Source: Brenneria roseae subsp. roseae (GTDB lineage Bacteria > Pseudomonadota > Gammaproteobacteria > Enterobacterales > Enterobacteriaceae). Taken from it: a DNA stretch of 64,000 bases. Below, in pieces: positions 1 through 7,003 of the stretch (the stretch's first letter is position 1; each line of letters starts with the position of its first letter). The notes below the pieces were generated by a model. It was not told the origin of the DNA, made no database searches, and saw only the letters and a list, made by a program, of their open reading frames with translations. The DNA is taken from contig NZ_KZ819029.1 of the NCBI RefSeq assembly GCF_003115845.1, positions 173,025 to 237,024 on the forward strand, given 5' to 3'. The translations under genes and the position numbers were made by a program.

Positions 1-1050
1 GCGGACGCGTAATTTCAATTCCGCCGCAAAATCAAGCATCCGATTCAGCGGGATCAGCGCCCCTTCACGTAGCGCCGCATCGACATGAATTTCATGCAGG
101 CTGCCCCCCTGCTCCAGACCTTTGGCAATCGCTTCAAGACCATTCATCGCCATCCAGGGACAATGCGCACAACTGCGGCAGGTTGCCCCCTCTCCCGCGG
201 TCGGCGCTTCTAATAATGTCTTATCCGGACACGCCTGCTGCATTTTGTAGAAAATACCGCGATCGGTTGCCACAATCAGCTCACGCTGGGGTAACGTTTT
301 TGCCGCCTGAATCAATTGGCTGGTTGAACCTACCGCATCGGCCATCTCGACGACGCTTTGGGGTGATTCCGGGTGCACCAGAATCGCGGCGTCCGGATAA
401 AGCACCTTCATACGCTTCAGCGCCTGAATTTTAAATTCATCATGTACGATACAGGCACCTTGCCAGCACAGCACATCGGCCCCGGTCTGCTTTTGTACGT
501 AGCTCCCCAGATGACGATCGGGAGCCCAGATAATTTTTTCTCCCAGACTATCCAGATGCTCAATCAATTCGACAGCAATACTGGATGTCACGACCCAATC
601 AGCGCGCGCCTTGACGGCAGCAGAGGTATTGGCATACACCACCACGGTACGATCGGGATGACTATCGCAAAACTGGCTGAACGTGTCGATCGGGCAGCCG
701 AGATCAAGCGAGCATTCTGCTTCCAGCGTCGGCATCAGCACCGTTTTTTCCGGGTTGAGAATTTTTGCCGTTTCGCCCATGAAACGAACCCCGGCGACCA
801 ACAGCGTCGAGGCCGCATGCGTGCTGCCAAAACGGGCCATTTCCAGTGAGTCGGCCACACAACCGCCGGTTTCTTCCGCCAACGCCTGGATTTCCGGATC
901 GGTATAGTAATGGGCAACGATTACCGCATTTCTCTGCTGCAGTAATGTTTTTATCCTGCTACGGTATTGCCGCTTTTCTTCGGCGGACAAGGGCTTGGGT
1001 TTCGCCGGAAAAGGATAAATGGTTTCATTGCTATCGAAAATGATGCTCAT
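1..1050 (-). CDS. nadA: Quinolinate synthase NadA (C-terminus cut by window edge)
   Basis: NadA condenses iminoaspartate with dihydroxyacetone phosphate to quinolinate in de novo NAD synthesis, using an oxygen-sensitive [4Fe-4S] cluster. 350 codons are open from the ATG at 1050 to the window edge. The visible end (…[13 protein letters not shown]) matches the usual NadA C-terminus, so only a few residues and the stop are missing. Three conserved Cys regions are present: [16 protein letters not shown] near the middle, [12 protein letters not shown], and [15 protein letters not shown] near the end; the three cluster ligands lie in such segments in E. coli NadA. An operator resembling the NadR box lies 66 bp upstream of the start. 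It is divergent from the accessory genes that follow. Confidence 0.97.
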   Translation of the reverse strand, partial: MSIIFDSNETIYPFPAKPKPLSAEEKRQYRSRIKTLLQQRNAVIVAHYYTDPEIQALAEETGGCVADSLEMARFGSTHAASTLLVAGVRFMGETAKILNPEKTVLMPTLEAECSLDLGCPIDTFSQFCDSHPDRTVVVYANTSAAVKARADWVVTSSIAVELIEHLDSLGEKIIWAPDRHLGSYVQKQTGADVLCWQGACIVHDEFKIQALKRMKVLYPDAAILVHPESPQSVVEMADAVGSTSQLIQAAKTLPQRELIVATDRGIFYKMQQACPDKTLLEAPTAGEGATCRSCAHCPWMAMNGLEAIAKGLEQGGSLHEIHVDAALREGALIPLNRMLDFAAELKLRVR

Positions 1051-1115
1051 TATGGATTTCCATGATGACAACGTAGAGAACTAAACGATCTATGACGCTC
1101 AGTTTCAGACTTTGG

Positions 1116-1133
1116 TGTTTTTTATCCTAAACA
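1116..1133. promoter_or_regulatory. NadR-box-like operator upstream of nadA
   Basis: TGTTTT-N6-TAAACA, one mismatch from the TGTTTA-N6-TAAACA dyad recognised by NadR, which represses nadA and nadB when NAD is plentiful. Its position just upstream of nadA supports the call. No binding data can be seen from sequence. Confidence 0.7.
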
Positions 1134-1248
1134 AAATACCGAAAAAACCGGATAAAGTCGCCTTATTTTTAGCGAAAAATCGCCAGATTGTTTAATATGC
1201 ATAAAACAACGATCAGGCAGTCAGTTATTGAGGAAACAGGGAGATTCA

Positions 1249-1647
1249 GTGGCTCATATTTATATCAAAATTTACCGCGACACGCTGATCGTCAGAAATG
1301 CGGGCACAGGCAAAGAAGTGACAGGCAAACCGGAAACCCCGTTTACCACCACACGTCTGCTACTCGGGCAAATGATCCCAGCCATGAAATTGCTGCAGCA
1401 ACTGACACGCAAAGTCGCGCCAAAACGATTAGTCGATCTGTTTATTCCCCATAAAGTCATCATCCAGGCTATGGAAATGAATGAAGGGGGGCACAGTCAG
1501 GTCGAATTTGCCAGCTATATGGAACTGGCCAAAACCATTAGCCCACAGGGTAAGCAGGTTTACTTATGCACCAAATCTGTCCCGCTGACCGATCGGGAAA
1601 TCATCCAGATATTTAGCGGCCAGCCGTCAGGTATTGTCAGCCGTTGA
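1249..1647 (+). CDS. YjaA-like small protein of unknown function
   Basis: 132 residues from a GTG at 1249 preceded by AGGGAG five bases upstream; an in-frame TTG at 1228 lacks such a site. It resembles E. coli YjaA (the phylogroup marker, described as stress-related) in the opening MAHIYIKIYRDTL pattern, and most clearly in AMEMNEGGHSQVE against YjaA's ALEMNEGGLSQVE. There is no signal peptide or membrane segment, so it is probably cytoplasmic. Function is unknown. It lies in the accessory stretch between nadA and the tRNA-Lys genes, transcribed away from nadA and towards the convergent DUF554 gene. The family assignment is from memory of YjaA and should be treated as moderate. Confidence 0.7.
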   Translation: MAHIYIKIYRDTLIVRNAGTGKEVTGKPETPFTTTRLLLGQMIPAMKLLQQLTRKVAPKRLVDLFIPHKVIIQAMEMNEGGHSQVEFASYMELAKTISPQGKQVYLCTKSVPLTDREIIQIFSGQPSGIVSR

Positions 1648-1691
1648 ACGATTCACACTGCGTCAAAAAAATCGGTATTCTCTACCGCAGC

Positions 1692-2408
1692 TCAGCCGAA
1701 GATTCGGTGCCAGTAGAGGGATATCGGAACAATCAGTATCAGCGCCGGCAGGAAATTAACAACCGCAATGAGCTTAATTTGAGCAATCCGCAATCCGACT
1801 GCCACCATAATAATGCCGCCACAGGCGGAAAAATCCCCCATGGTGATAACCGTCATGAACGGCATAATCAGTTTGGCGGAGAAAAACAGTAACGTCTGGA
1901 TAATAAACTGCGGAATAGCAATCGACATTACCGAGAATCCCAGAGTAATGGAGAAGATCAGCGCGGTAAAAACATCCAGAGCCGATTTGACAATCAGCAA
2001 CTGATAGTCGCCGGTTAAACCTTCGGTTAACGCGCCAACCACCCCCGTTCCACTGGCGCAGAACAGCATGATTAATGCGGTGAAATTTTGCGTATACACA
2101 TCCTGCGGCAGGCGATGTTCCATCGTCGGCAACAGACGATTCAGCGTTTTTTGGATAAATATCCCCACATTCTGAACGCCATATTCCATTCGTAACAACT
2201 CACCCACGGCAACGCCAATAATAATCGCTAGCGCGACCGCGGGCAGTTGCTGAACTTTGACGATCAGGGTTATCCCCATCGCGATGGACACCATGGCAAA
2301 TGCCGGGGGCAATCCATCCTGCAAGCGCTGCGGAATAAAACGCCGCAATGCGATACCAATACCGCCACCGATCAGGATAGCGGCGCCATTAATCAACGGA
2401 CCGACCAT
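1692..2408 (-). CDS. DUF554 family membrane protein (YqgA-like)
   Basis: 238 residues, ATG at 2408 with GGGAG five bases upstream. The opening (MVGPLINGAAILIGGGIGI) and several hydrophobic helices fit the DUF554/YqgA family of inner-membrane proteins, whose usual length is about 230-240 residues. The C-terminal half holds long hydrophobic runs around residues 100-120, 135-185 and 200-235. The biochemical role of DUF554 proteins is not established; a transport function is guessed in some annotations without proof. It stands alone, convergent with the YjaA-like gene and 270 bp from the toxin gene, with no visible partner. Confidence 0.85.
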   Translation of the reverse strand: MVGPLINGAAILIGGGIGIALRRFIPQRLQDGLPPAFAMVSIAMGITLIVKVQQLPAVALAIIIGVAVGELLRMEYGVQNVGIFIQKTLNRLLPTMEHRLPQDVYTQNFTALIMLFCASGTGVVGALTEGLTGDYQLLIVKSALDVFTALIFSITLGFSVMSIAIPQFIIQTLLFFSAKLIMPFMTVITMGDFSACGGIIMVAVGLRIAQIKLIAVVNFLPALILIVPISLYWHRIFG

Positions 2409-2678
2409 AAAATCTCCCTAACCACGGTGTCATACGCTTTTCCGTGGCAGCAACTCACATTGGCTATAGGTTCGAAATAAAATGAACTGACGGGCTTTAC
2501 AGCCCCATAGTGAGGTATTGAAAAACGTAATATACCGCAAACCAGAGAGTTAGTGGGAAAGCAAATAGGCAGGAGTATCGGGTGCGGTAACGCTACATGG
2601 ATTGACTGTTGTGAGATAGCACAGAGAAGGGCAGACTCAAACCCGTTCATGACTGGATAATCGTGCTTATCTCTTGGT

Positions 2679-2999
2679 TTATGCATTCGTAAGTATGGCA
2701 TCAAAAGCAGAGATAATTTCGTCTCTGGACGCAATGGCATTACAGACGAAATCCATTTTATTCATTTTTTTTGATTCGAGAAATGTCATTGCTGGAGTGA
2801 AAATATAATACTCTTCGCCGTTAACATTAATGACCGGGGTTATTCTTTTCTTGTTCAGCGTGAGATCCTGCGTTGAAACAAGAGGAACGATCAGACGAGT
2901 CGATAAATCATCGAAATAATCGTGCTGGATGATCAAATAATACGGCCATAGCTGATTTGATTTGGCCGATGGGTTCCGGTAAACATCAAATTGCGACAT
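2679..2999 (-). CDS. ccdB: CcdB-type toxin of a type II toxin-antitoxin pair
   Basis: 106 residues. It has the CcdB pattern: an N-terminal FDVY strand, RLIVPLV near residue 35, an ITPVINVNGEEYYIFTPAM core and a helical C-terminus. Plasmid F CcdB poisons DNA gyrase, and its last three residues (WGI) matter for killing. This protein ends in TNA instead, so gyrase poisoning cannot be assumed. Its ATG overlaps the stop of the upstream antitoxin gene by one base (TAATG), and GGGAG lies inside the antitoxin's last codons. The pair is therefore translationally coupled, as in known ccd operons. Confidence 0.85.
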   Translation of the reverse strand: MSQFDVYRNPSAKSNQLWPYYLIIQHDYFDDLSTRLIVPLVSTQDLTLNKKRITPVINVNGEEYYIFTPAMTFLESKKMNKMDFVCNAIASRDEIISAFDAILTNA

Positions 3000-3250
3000 T
3001 AAATACTCCCGAAAAAGTCATCGTCCGTGATCATCCCTGCTTTTTCCATGAACTTATTCATGGCCTGCATATCCTGTTTTTCCTTCTCACGCTCACTTTT
3101 TCTGGCCTCGATCGCCTGTGCCAGCAGTTCATCCAGTGTCGCCGACAGGTTCATATTCATGTTGCGAGCCGCCTCGACCAGTGAAGCGGTCAGATATACG
3201 TTAGTGCTTCTTTTAGCACCCTGACGGGAAGCGATTGCGGTTTTCATCAT
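2999..3250 (-). CDS. ccdA: CcdA-type antitoxin
   Basis: 83 residues from the first of two adjacent ATGs (3250; the second is at 3247). AGGA lies six bases before the first. The N-terminal part (KRSTNVYLTASLVEAAR) looks like the ribbon-helix-helix DNA-binding segment of CcdA. The middle is highly charged, and the tail GMITDDDFFGSI corresponds to the toxin-binding end. It would neutralise the CcdB-like product of the next gene and repress the operon. Two TGCGCA-centred repeats directly upstream could be its operator. A Met further upstream in frame (3280) has no ribosome binding site. Confidence 0.85.
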   Translation of the reverse strand: MMKTAIASRQGAKRSTNVYLTASLVEAARNMNMNLSATLDELLAQAIEARKSEREKEKQDMQAMNKFMEKAGMITDDDFFGSI

Positions 3251-3259
3251 GCCGTGTCC

Positions 3260-3280
3260 TATGCGCAAGGGTATGCGCAA
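3260..3280. promoter_or_regulatory. Direct repeat, candidate ccdAB operator
   Basis: TATGCGCAA occurs twice (3260-3268 and 3272-3280), 12 bp apart. Each copy contains the palindrome TGCGCA. The spacing of about one helical turn and the position ten bases before the antitoxin start fit autoregulation by a ribbon-helix-helix protein. This is inference from position and symmetry only. Confidence 0.4.
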
Positions 3281-3543
3281 AGTATGGGCCGAAGGCGGTG
3301 TAAAAACAATCGTGGCGAAGCACTATCCGAGGGCGCTGGCGGAAAGGTAATGTACGAGGTAGTTTCTGTGCGTTTATCAGGTGGTGGGATTCGATGATTT
3401 CCGATGCCCGGACGAAGAACCGAAGAGAAAACAAAGCGTTTAATAAGAGGGGATTTTTACCTGGCCCACTACCTGACCCAATTTGCGGAAGGTAGCGTTT
3501 TGCTGGATTCGCGTTGCTCAAAATCGATCTCCCGATTTTGCCG
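3281..3543. other. Stretch with no recognisable gene
   Basis: I see no convincing coding region between the antitoxin start and the transposase remnant. A 102-residue reverse-strand frame covers part of it but resembles nothing I know and lacks a clear ribosome binding site. The sequence is probably decayed mobile DNA belonging to the adjacent IS remnant. Confidence 0.4.
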
Positions 3544-3730
3544 ACTCGTGCATCACTGGTTCAGGACTGGGCGCTCGTGATGAATATTGAACCGCATTAC
3601 CTGCCGCCTTACAGCTCGAATCTGAATCCTCTAGAGAGGTTGTGGAAGATAATGGTGGAAGATAATGAATGAACACGCGAGGAATAATCGATATTTTGCA
3701 ACTGCGAAAGCCTTCAGGGAGACAGTATAC
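3544..3730 (+). pseudogene. IS630-family transposase remnant, frameshifted
   Basis: The frame starting near 3580 reads HYLPPYSSNLNPLERLWKIM, the segment around the last catalytic Glu (NPLERLWK) of IS630/Tc1-like DDE transposases. A 13-bp unit is then tandemly duplicated (3642-3654 and 3655-3667). Removing one copy restores the expected continuation MNEHARNNRYFATAKAFRE, which is again typical of the family. Homology fades after about 3728, and no N-terminal catalytic domain or inverted repeat is visible. This is a dead fragment. It converges on the orphan gene at 3793-4329. Confidence 0.8.
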
Positions 3731-3792
3731 GAATCAAGAGCTTATAGAGATGCGAGCCATATTAATTCAGCCGCATCTCACTTTAACAAAAA

Positions 3793-4329
3793 TCAACTCC
3801 AGTTAATCGCATCCAAATAAGATTGAGGCTGTGTATTCATGTAACTAACAATTTTGTCAAAAATATCTGCGGGATTGGTTCCTTTAGCTGTTTCTTCATT
3901 ATAAATCGCCGTTCTTCCGGCTAATGCAGATGCACTAATTTCTTTAAAAGAAGCAGATGAAGTTGAGGTGACTAGTTGTCCCGTTGAATAGTAAGTTGTA
4001 TAAAAGGAACCATCTGGACGATCATGAATTGAAATAAGTTCATAATCTGAAGTAGTGGCCAATGTTTTAACGATATTGGCTACCCCATCTTTATCGCTCT
4101 TATTATGTAAGTGCTCCGACATTGTGGCGCTATAGGATGAAGACTTTTCACTGGATGATTTGGTAGAAGAAGACGAAGTGACGGTGCTTTCATCGGCACT
4201 ATCATTATCTGAAACGATCTCACTTAATACTGCTGCAAAAGAAACGTCGTCTTCTGTTTTTTTCGTGCAGACAGTCGATATCTGGTCAGCAATGCTGTAA
4301 CTCGAAGTGCTTACTCCATTAATACTCAT
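3793..4329 (-). CDS. Orphan Ser/Thr-rich protein, function unknown
   Basis: 178 residues, ATG at 4329 preceded by AGGGA about eight bases upstream. I do not recognise the family. The N-terminus (MSINGVSTSSYSIADQIS) is polar and rich in Ser, Thr and Ile, with no acidic residue before position 15. A Ser-rich linker follows at about 50-70. The rest (about 75-178) looks like an ordinary folded alpha/beta segment. There is no Sec signal peptide or membrane helix. The coding sequence is visibly richer in A+T than the flanking core genes, which suggests transfer. A polar Ser-rich start is compatible with a type III secreted protein but proves nothing. It lies between an IS remnant and an integrase remnant. 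Confidence 0.6.
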   Translation of the reverse strand: MSINGVSTSSYSIADQISTVCTKKTEDDVSFAAVLSEIVSDNDSADESTVTSSSSTKSSSEKSSSYSATMSEHLHNKSDKDGVANIVKTLATTSDYELISIHDRPDGSFYTTYYSTGQLVTSTSSASFKEISASALAGRTAIYNEETAKGTNPADIFDKIVSYMNTQPQSYLDAINWS

Positions 4330-4467
4330 TTTCAGTATCCCTATATTGAATTGGTATTTATGCCGAAAAAAATCACCAATATATTTTTTCGTATAGCCCT
4401 AAAACGCTCTAAAAACGATTTTGAGACGTTTTCCATCTAATCTGAAATACACTTACCCATGCCCCCC

Positions 4468-5145
4468 TCAAAAAAGCCGTTTCCATTCTATGGTAGGCAA
4501 GTTGTCAAGGCAATAATGCAGCCATAAAAGCCTCTGGGCCGCGTTATGCGCTTTTCTTGCCGAATACCCGATGCCCACATTATCGCCTTTCTCAAGGCTG
4601 TCTATGTAGGCCGCATACCATTGAAGCATTTCTCGGCGACTATCAAGATACTGCGCATTGCTCTGAGAATGGCACAAGGTGAGGACGACGCATTTTCATA
4701 CGTTCCACGGGGTCTGCCATATTTCCTTGTCAAAGTCGATTTCTGTCCATTCTGCCGCTCTCAGTTCGACTGTGCGCAATCCAGTTAGCATAAGCAGGCA
4801 AGTAGCTATCTGAGTAATCAGCCGCCGCTGTAGCCGCTTAGAGCGTTCAGGAATGAATTCAGCTCACCAGCAAAGCGATGCGGGAAACGCTGTTTTTTAG
4901 GCGCTATCAGGGCACCGGCCAAATCCGTCACCGGGTTAGTTTCGGCCCGGTCTGAAATAGTGGCATAGGTGAAAATTTGTCGGCAAACCTGACGGGTTTT
5001 CTTCAGCTTATCCAACACGCCGCGTTTTTCCATTTTTCGCAACACGTCCCACATTTCTTTGTGGCCTGATGTCCGCGATCGGTTTCTTGTCGGTATGGGA
5101 GAAGATGTCTTTTTTCAGGTATTCGAGCACATTATCGGCACAGTC
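4468..5145 (-). pseudogene. P4-type tyrosine integrase, decayed into three frames
   Basis: Read from 5145 downward, the pieces line up with a P4-like integrase. DNVLEYLKKDIF and KKPIADI come first. A frameshift leads to EMWDVLRKMEKRGVLDKLKK and TNPVTDLAGALIAPKKQRF (5054-4818). A second shift leads to TGLRTVELRAAEWTEIDF, which carries the first catalytic Arg. A third shift leads to VERMKMRRPHLVPFSE. Then there is a deletion that removes the H-x-x-R box and the nucleophilic Tyr. The last piece (YLDSRREMLQWYAAYIDSL, ending at 4468) is the extreme C-terminal tail seen in such integrases. The N-terminal arm-binding domain is also missing. The fragment begins about 75 bp past the 3' end of a tRNA-Lys gene on the same strand, the usual place for an island integrase. 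Confidence 0.85.
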
Positions 5146-5218
5146 TTATGTTCATGCTGATATCACACTGATTTTCAAGGGTTTTTAGACGTTACAGAAC
5201 GTAACTAGCTGATTTATT

Positions 5219-5294
5219 TGGTGGGTCGTGCAGGATTCGAACCTGCGACCAATTGATTAAAAGTCAACTGCTCTACCAACTGAGCTAACGACCC
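5219..5294 (-). tRNA. tRNA-Lys (anticodon TTT)
   Basis: 76-nt cloverleaf read on the minus strand from GGGTCGTTAGCTCAG to CCCACCA with encoded CCA. The anticodon loop is CTTTTAA and the T-arm is GCAGGTTCGAATCCTGC. It is an exact repeat of the next tRNA-Lys gene. Its 3' end borders the integrase remnant, so it is the probable attachment site of the lost island. Confidence 0.98.
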
Positions 5295-5330
5295 GCAATG
5301 CGGAACTGCTTAAAAACTTACTGATGTAAT

Positions 5331-5406
5331 TGGTGGGTCGTGCAGGATTCGAACCTGCGACCAATTGATTAAAAGTCAACTGCTCTACCAACTGAGCTAA
5401 CGACCC
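5331..5406 (-). tRNA. tRNA-Lys (anticodon TTT), second copy
   Basis: Identical 76-nt tRNA-Lys. The spacers that follow the 5' ends of the two copies (5295-5330 and 5407-5441) are nearly identical, so the array arose by tandem duplication of a unit of about 112 bp. E. coli also carries tRNA-Lys/Val genes between nadA and cpoB. Confidence 0.98.
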
Positions 5407-5441
5407 GCAACGCGGAACTGCTTAAAACTTACTGCTGTAAT

Positions 5442-5483
5442 TGGTGAGTGGTGTCGGCAAATTGATTAAAAATCAATTGCTCT
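5442..5483 (-). pseudogene. Decayed third tRNA-Lys copy
   Basis: Fragment keeping the CCA end region (TGGTGAGTGGTG on the plus strand) and the anticodon arm ATTGATTAAAAATCAATTGCTCT. Most of the T-arm and the whole 5' half are lost. It lies one repeat unit (about 111 bp) beyond the second tRNA-Lys, so it is the eroded third member of the tandem array. Confidence 0.75.
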
Positions 5484-5613
5484 CCGCGCCCCCAATTCAT
5501 GCTGCTTTGGCGTTTCGTTCTTGCCTTGGCAACGGCGGCATATATTACTAATTTAAATTTTCAGCGCAACCTATTTTCTATAAAAATAGTTCGACTGCTT
5601 ATTCTTAAGACGT

Positions 5614-5656
5614 TCAGGCACAAAAATTGCCCATAACGCGCAACTTTTGTGCCTGA
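5614..5656. terminator. 12-bp inverted repeat after cpoB
   Basis: TCAGGCACAAAA (5614-5625) and TTTTGTGCCTGA (5645-5656) form a perfect 12-bp stem with a 19-nt loop, 14 bp past the cpoB stop. There is no clear T-run beyond it on the minus strand. It may be a transcript end or a stabilising hairpin. Confidence 0.45.
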
Positions 5657-5669
5657 CGGACGAAAGCGA

Positions 5670-6446
5670 TCACGATGCGGATAAGCGCTTTTGAGCCTGT
5701 TTCGCACTTTCCGTATTGGGATACATTTTTACGACTTGCTGGTAAACGGCTTTGGCTTTATCCGTCTGCCCTTTTTCCTGCATGATCACCCCAACCTTAA
5801 ATAACGCTTCGGAGCTTTTCGGCGATTTGGGATAATTTTTCACAACATTGGCAAAATAGTAGGCAGCATCGTCTTTTTTACCCTTATTGTAATTCAACTG
5901 CCCAAGCCAGTAGTTGGCATTGGGTTGATAAGTCGAATCCGGGTATTTTTTGACGAAAGCCTGAAATGCGCTGATTGCCTGATCGTACTGTTTTTTCTCC
6001 AGTACCAGCGCAACCGCCGTATTGTAATCACTGTTCATATCACCGGAGGACGCGGTTGGCGCCGCATTATTTGCGGCTCCGCTATCCGTACTTGCAGCTG
6101 GCGAACCGTCTGTTGGCGTCGCTGCGGCTGATGACGATGAACTCAATCCATCAATCTGCTGATAGATCTGTTTTTGTCGTTCAACAACCTGATTCAGTTG
6201 ATACTGACTTTCCTGAATCTGCCCACGCAGGTTGTCAATATCGCGCTGCGTATCAGAGAGCTGTTGCTGAAGTTGAGTTAAAAGCTGGCTGTGAGCGTTG
6301 GAAATACGCTCTAGTTGAGTGACTCGATCATCTACCGAGCCAGAGCCGACATTACTGATTGGCGCTTGGGCAGTAGCGGCCCAGGGGACCGCTACGCCAA
6401 CCAGTAACGACAGACCCAACAAGTGACGTCTGAAGTTACTGTTCAT
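5670..6446 (-). CDS. cpoB: CpoB (YbgF), coordinator of peptidoglycan synthesis and outer-membrane constriction
   Basis: Periplasmic Tol-associated protein that in E. coli links TolA to PBP1B during division. 258 residues. A signal peptide ends at about residue 28 (PWAATAQA). A coiled coil follows at about 40-95 (QLERISNAHSQLLTQLQ…). A Ser/Ala/Thr linker spans about 100-135, and a TPR domain with three repeats fills the rest (for example YWLGQLNYNKGKKDDAAYYF). The ATG at 6446 has AAGAG six bases upstream and is nine bases past the pal stop, so it is the last gene of the tol-pal operon. Confidence 0.97.
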   Translation of the reverse strand: MNSNFRRHLLGLSLLVGVAVPWAATAQAPISNVGSGSVDDRVTQLERISNAHSQLLTQLQQQLSDTQRDIDNLRGQIQESQYQLNQVVERQKQIYQQIDGLSSSSSAAATPTDGSPAASTDSGAANNAAPTASSGDMNSDYNTAVALVLEKKQYDQAISAFQAFVKKYPDSTYQPNANYWLGQLNYNKGKKDDAAYYFANVVKNYPKSPKSSEALFKVGVIMQEKGQTDKAKAVYQQVVKMYPNTESAKQAQKRLSAS

Positions 6447-6455
6447 GCGATACTC

Positions 6456-6962
6456 TTAATATACCAGAACGGCACGACGGTTTTTGGCATATGCCGCTTC
6501 GTCATGACCCAGAACGGCTGGTTTTTCTTTACCGTAAGATACGATAGAGATCTGATCAGAGGAAACGCCTTTACCCTGCAAATACATTTGTACCGCGTTG
6601 GCACGGCGTTCACCCAGAGCGATGTTGTATTCAGGCGTACCGCGTTCGTCCGCGTGACCTTCGATAGTCACTTTGTAAGACGGGTTGCTACGCAGGAATG
6701 CAGCATGGGCGTCCAGCATTTGTGCGAAATCAGAGCGAATATCGTATTTATCCAGATCGAAGTATACGATGTTGTTACGCTGTAATTCCTGCATCTGCAG
6801 ACGAGCCTGCTCCGAAGAGGCGCTGCTATCAAACGCACCGTTACCACCAGCGGCACCGATTGAAGACTGATCATTGTCCGCATTTTTGTTTGAGCTACAT
6901 GCGGCAACTGCCAGCACCGGCAGAGCCAACATCAGGCCTTTCAGCACTTTATTGAATTGCAT
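6456..6962 (-). CDS. pal: Peptidoglycan-associated lipoprotein Pal
   Basis: Outer-membrane lipoprotein that binds peptidoglycan and TolB. 168 residues. The start at 6962 (AAAGGA eight bases upstream) gives the standard [10 protein letters not shown] start; an in-frame start 33 bp further up is not supported. The lipobox is VAAC, with the lipidated Cys at residue 22. The OmpA-like domain (about 60-168) holds [13 protein letters not shown], which includes the Asp and Arg that bind meso-diaminopimelate. It lies 41 bp after tolB and 9 bp before cpoB. Confidence 0.98.
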   Translation of the reverse strand: MQFNKVLKGLMLALPVLAVAACSSNKNADNDQSSIGAAGGNGAFDSSASSEQARLQMQELQRNNIVYFDLDKYDIRSDFAQMLDAHAAFLRSNPSYKVTIEGHADERGTPEYNIALGERRANAVQMYLQGKGVSSDQISIVSYGKEKPAVLGHDEAAYAKNRRAVLVY

Positions 6963-7003
6963 CTCTTTATGTCCTTTGAATAGTTTATTGTACATATCTG
7001 CAC

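Noticed and set aside
2393..2740. 115-codon reverse frame between the DUF554 gene and the toxin gene
   Set aside because: Overlaps both neighbours and has no ribosome binding site or family pattern.
3371..3394. TGGTGGGATTCGA, reminiscent of a tRNA 3' end, considered as an att repeat
   Set aside because: Only short pieces match tRNA-Lys and they are spaced wrongly; not convincing as an attachment site.
3213..3521. 102-codon reverse-strand frame upstream of the antitoxin gene
   Set aside because: No similarity that I can see, no clear Shine-Dalgarno, and it lies in degraded mobile DNA.
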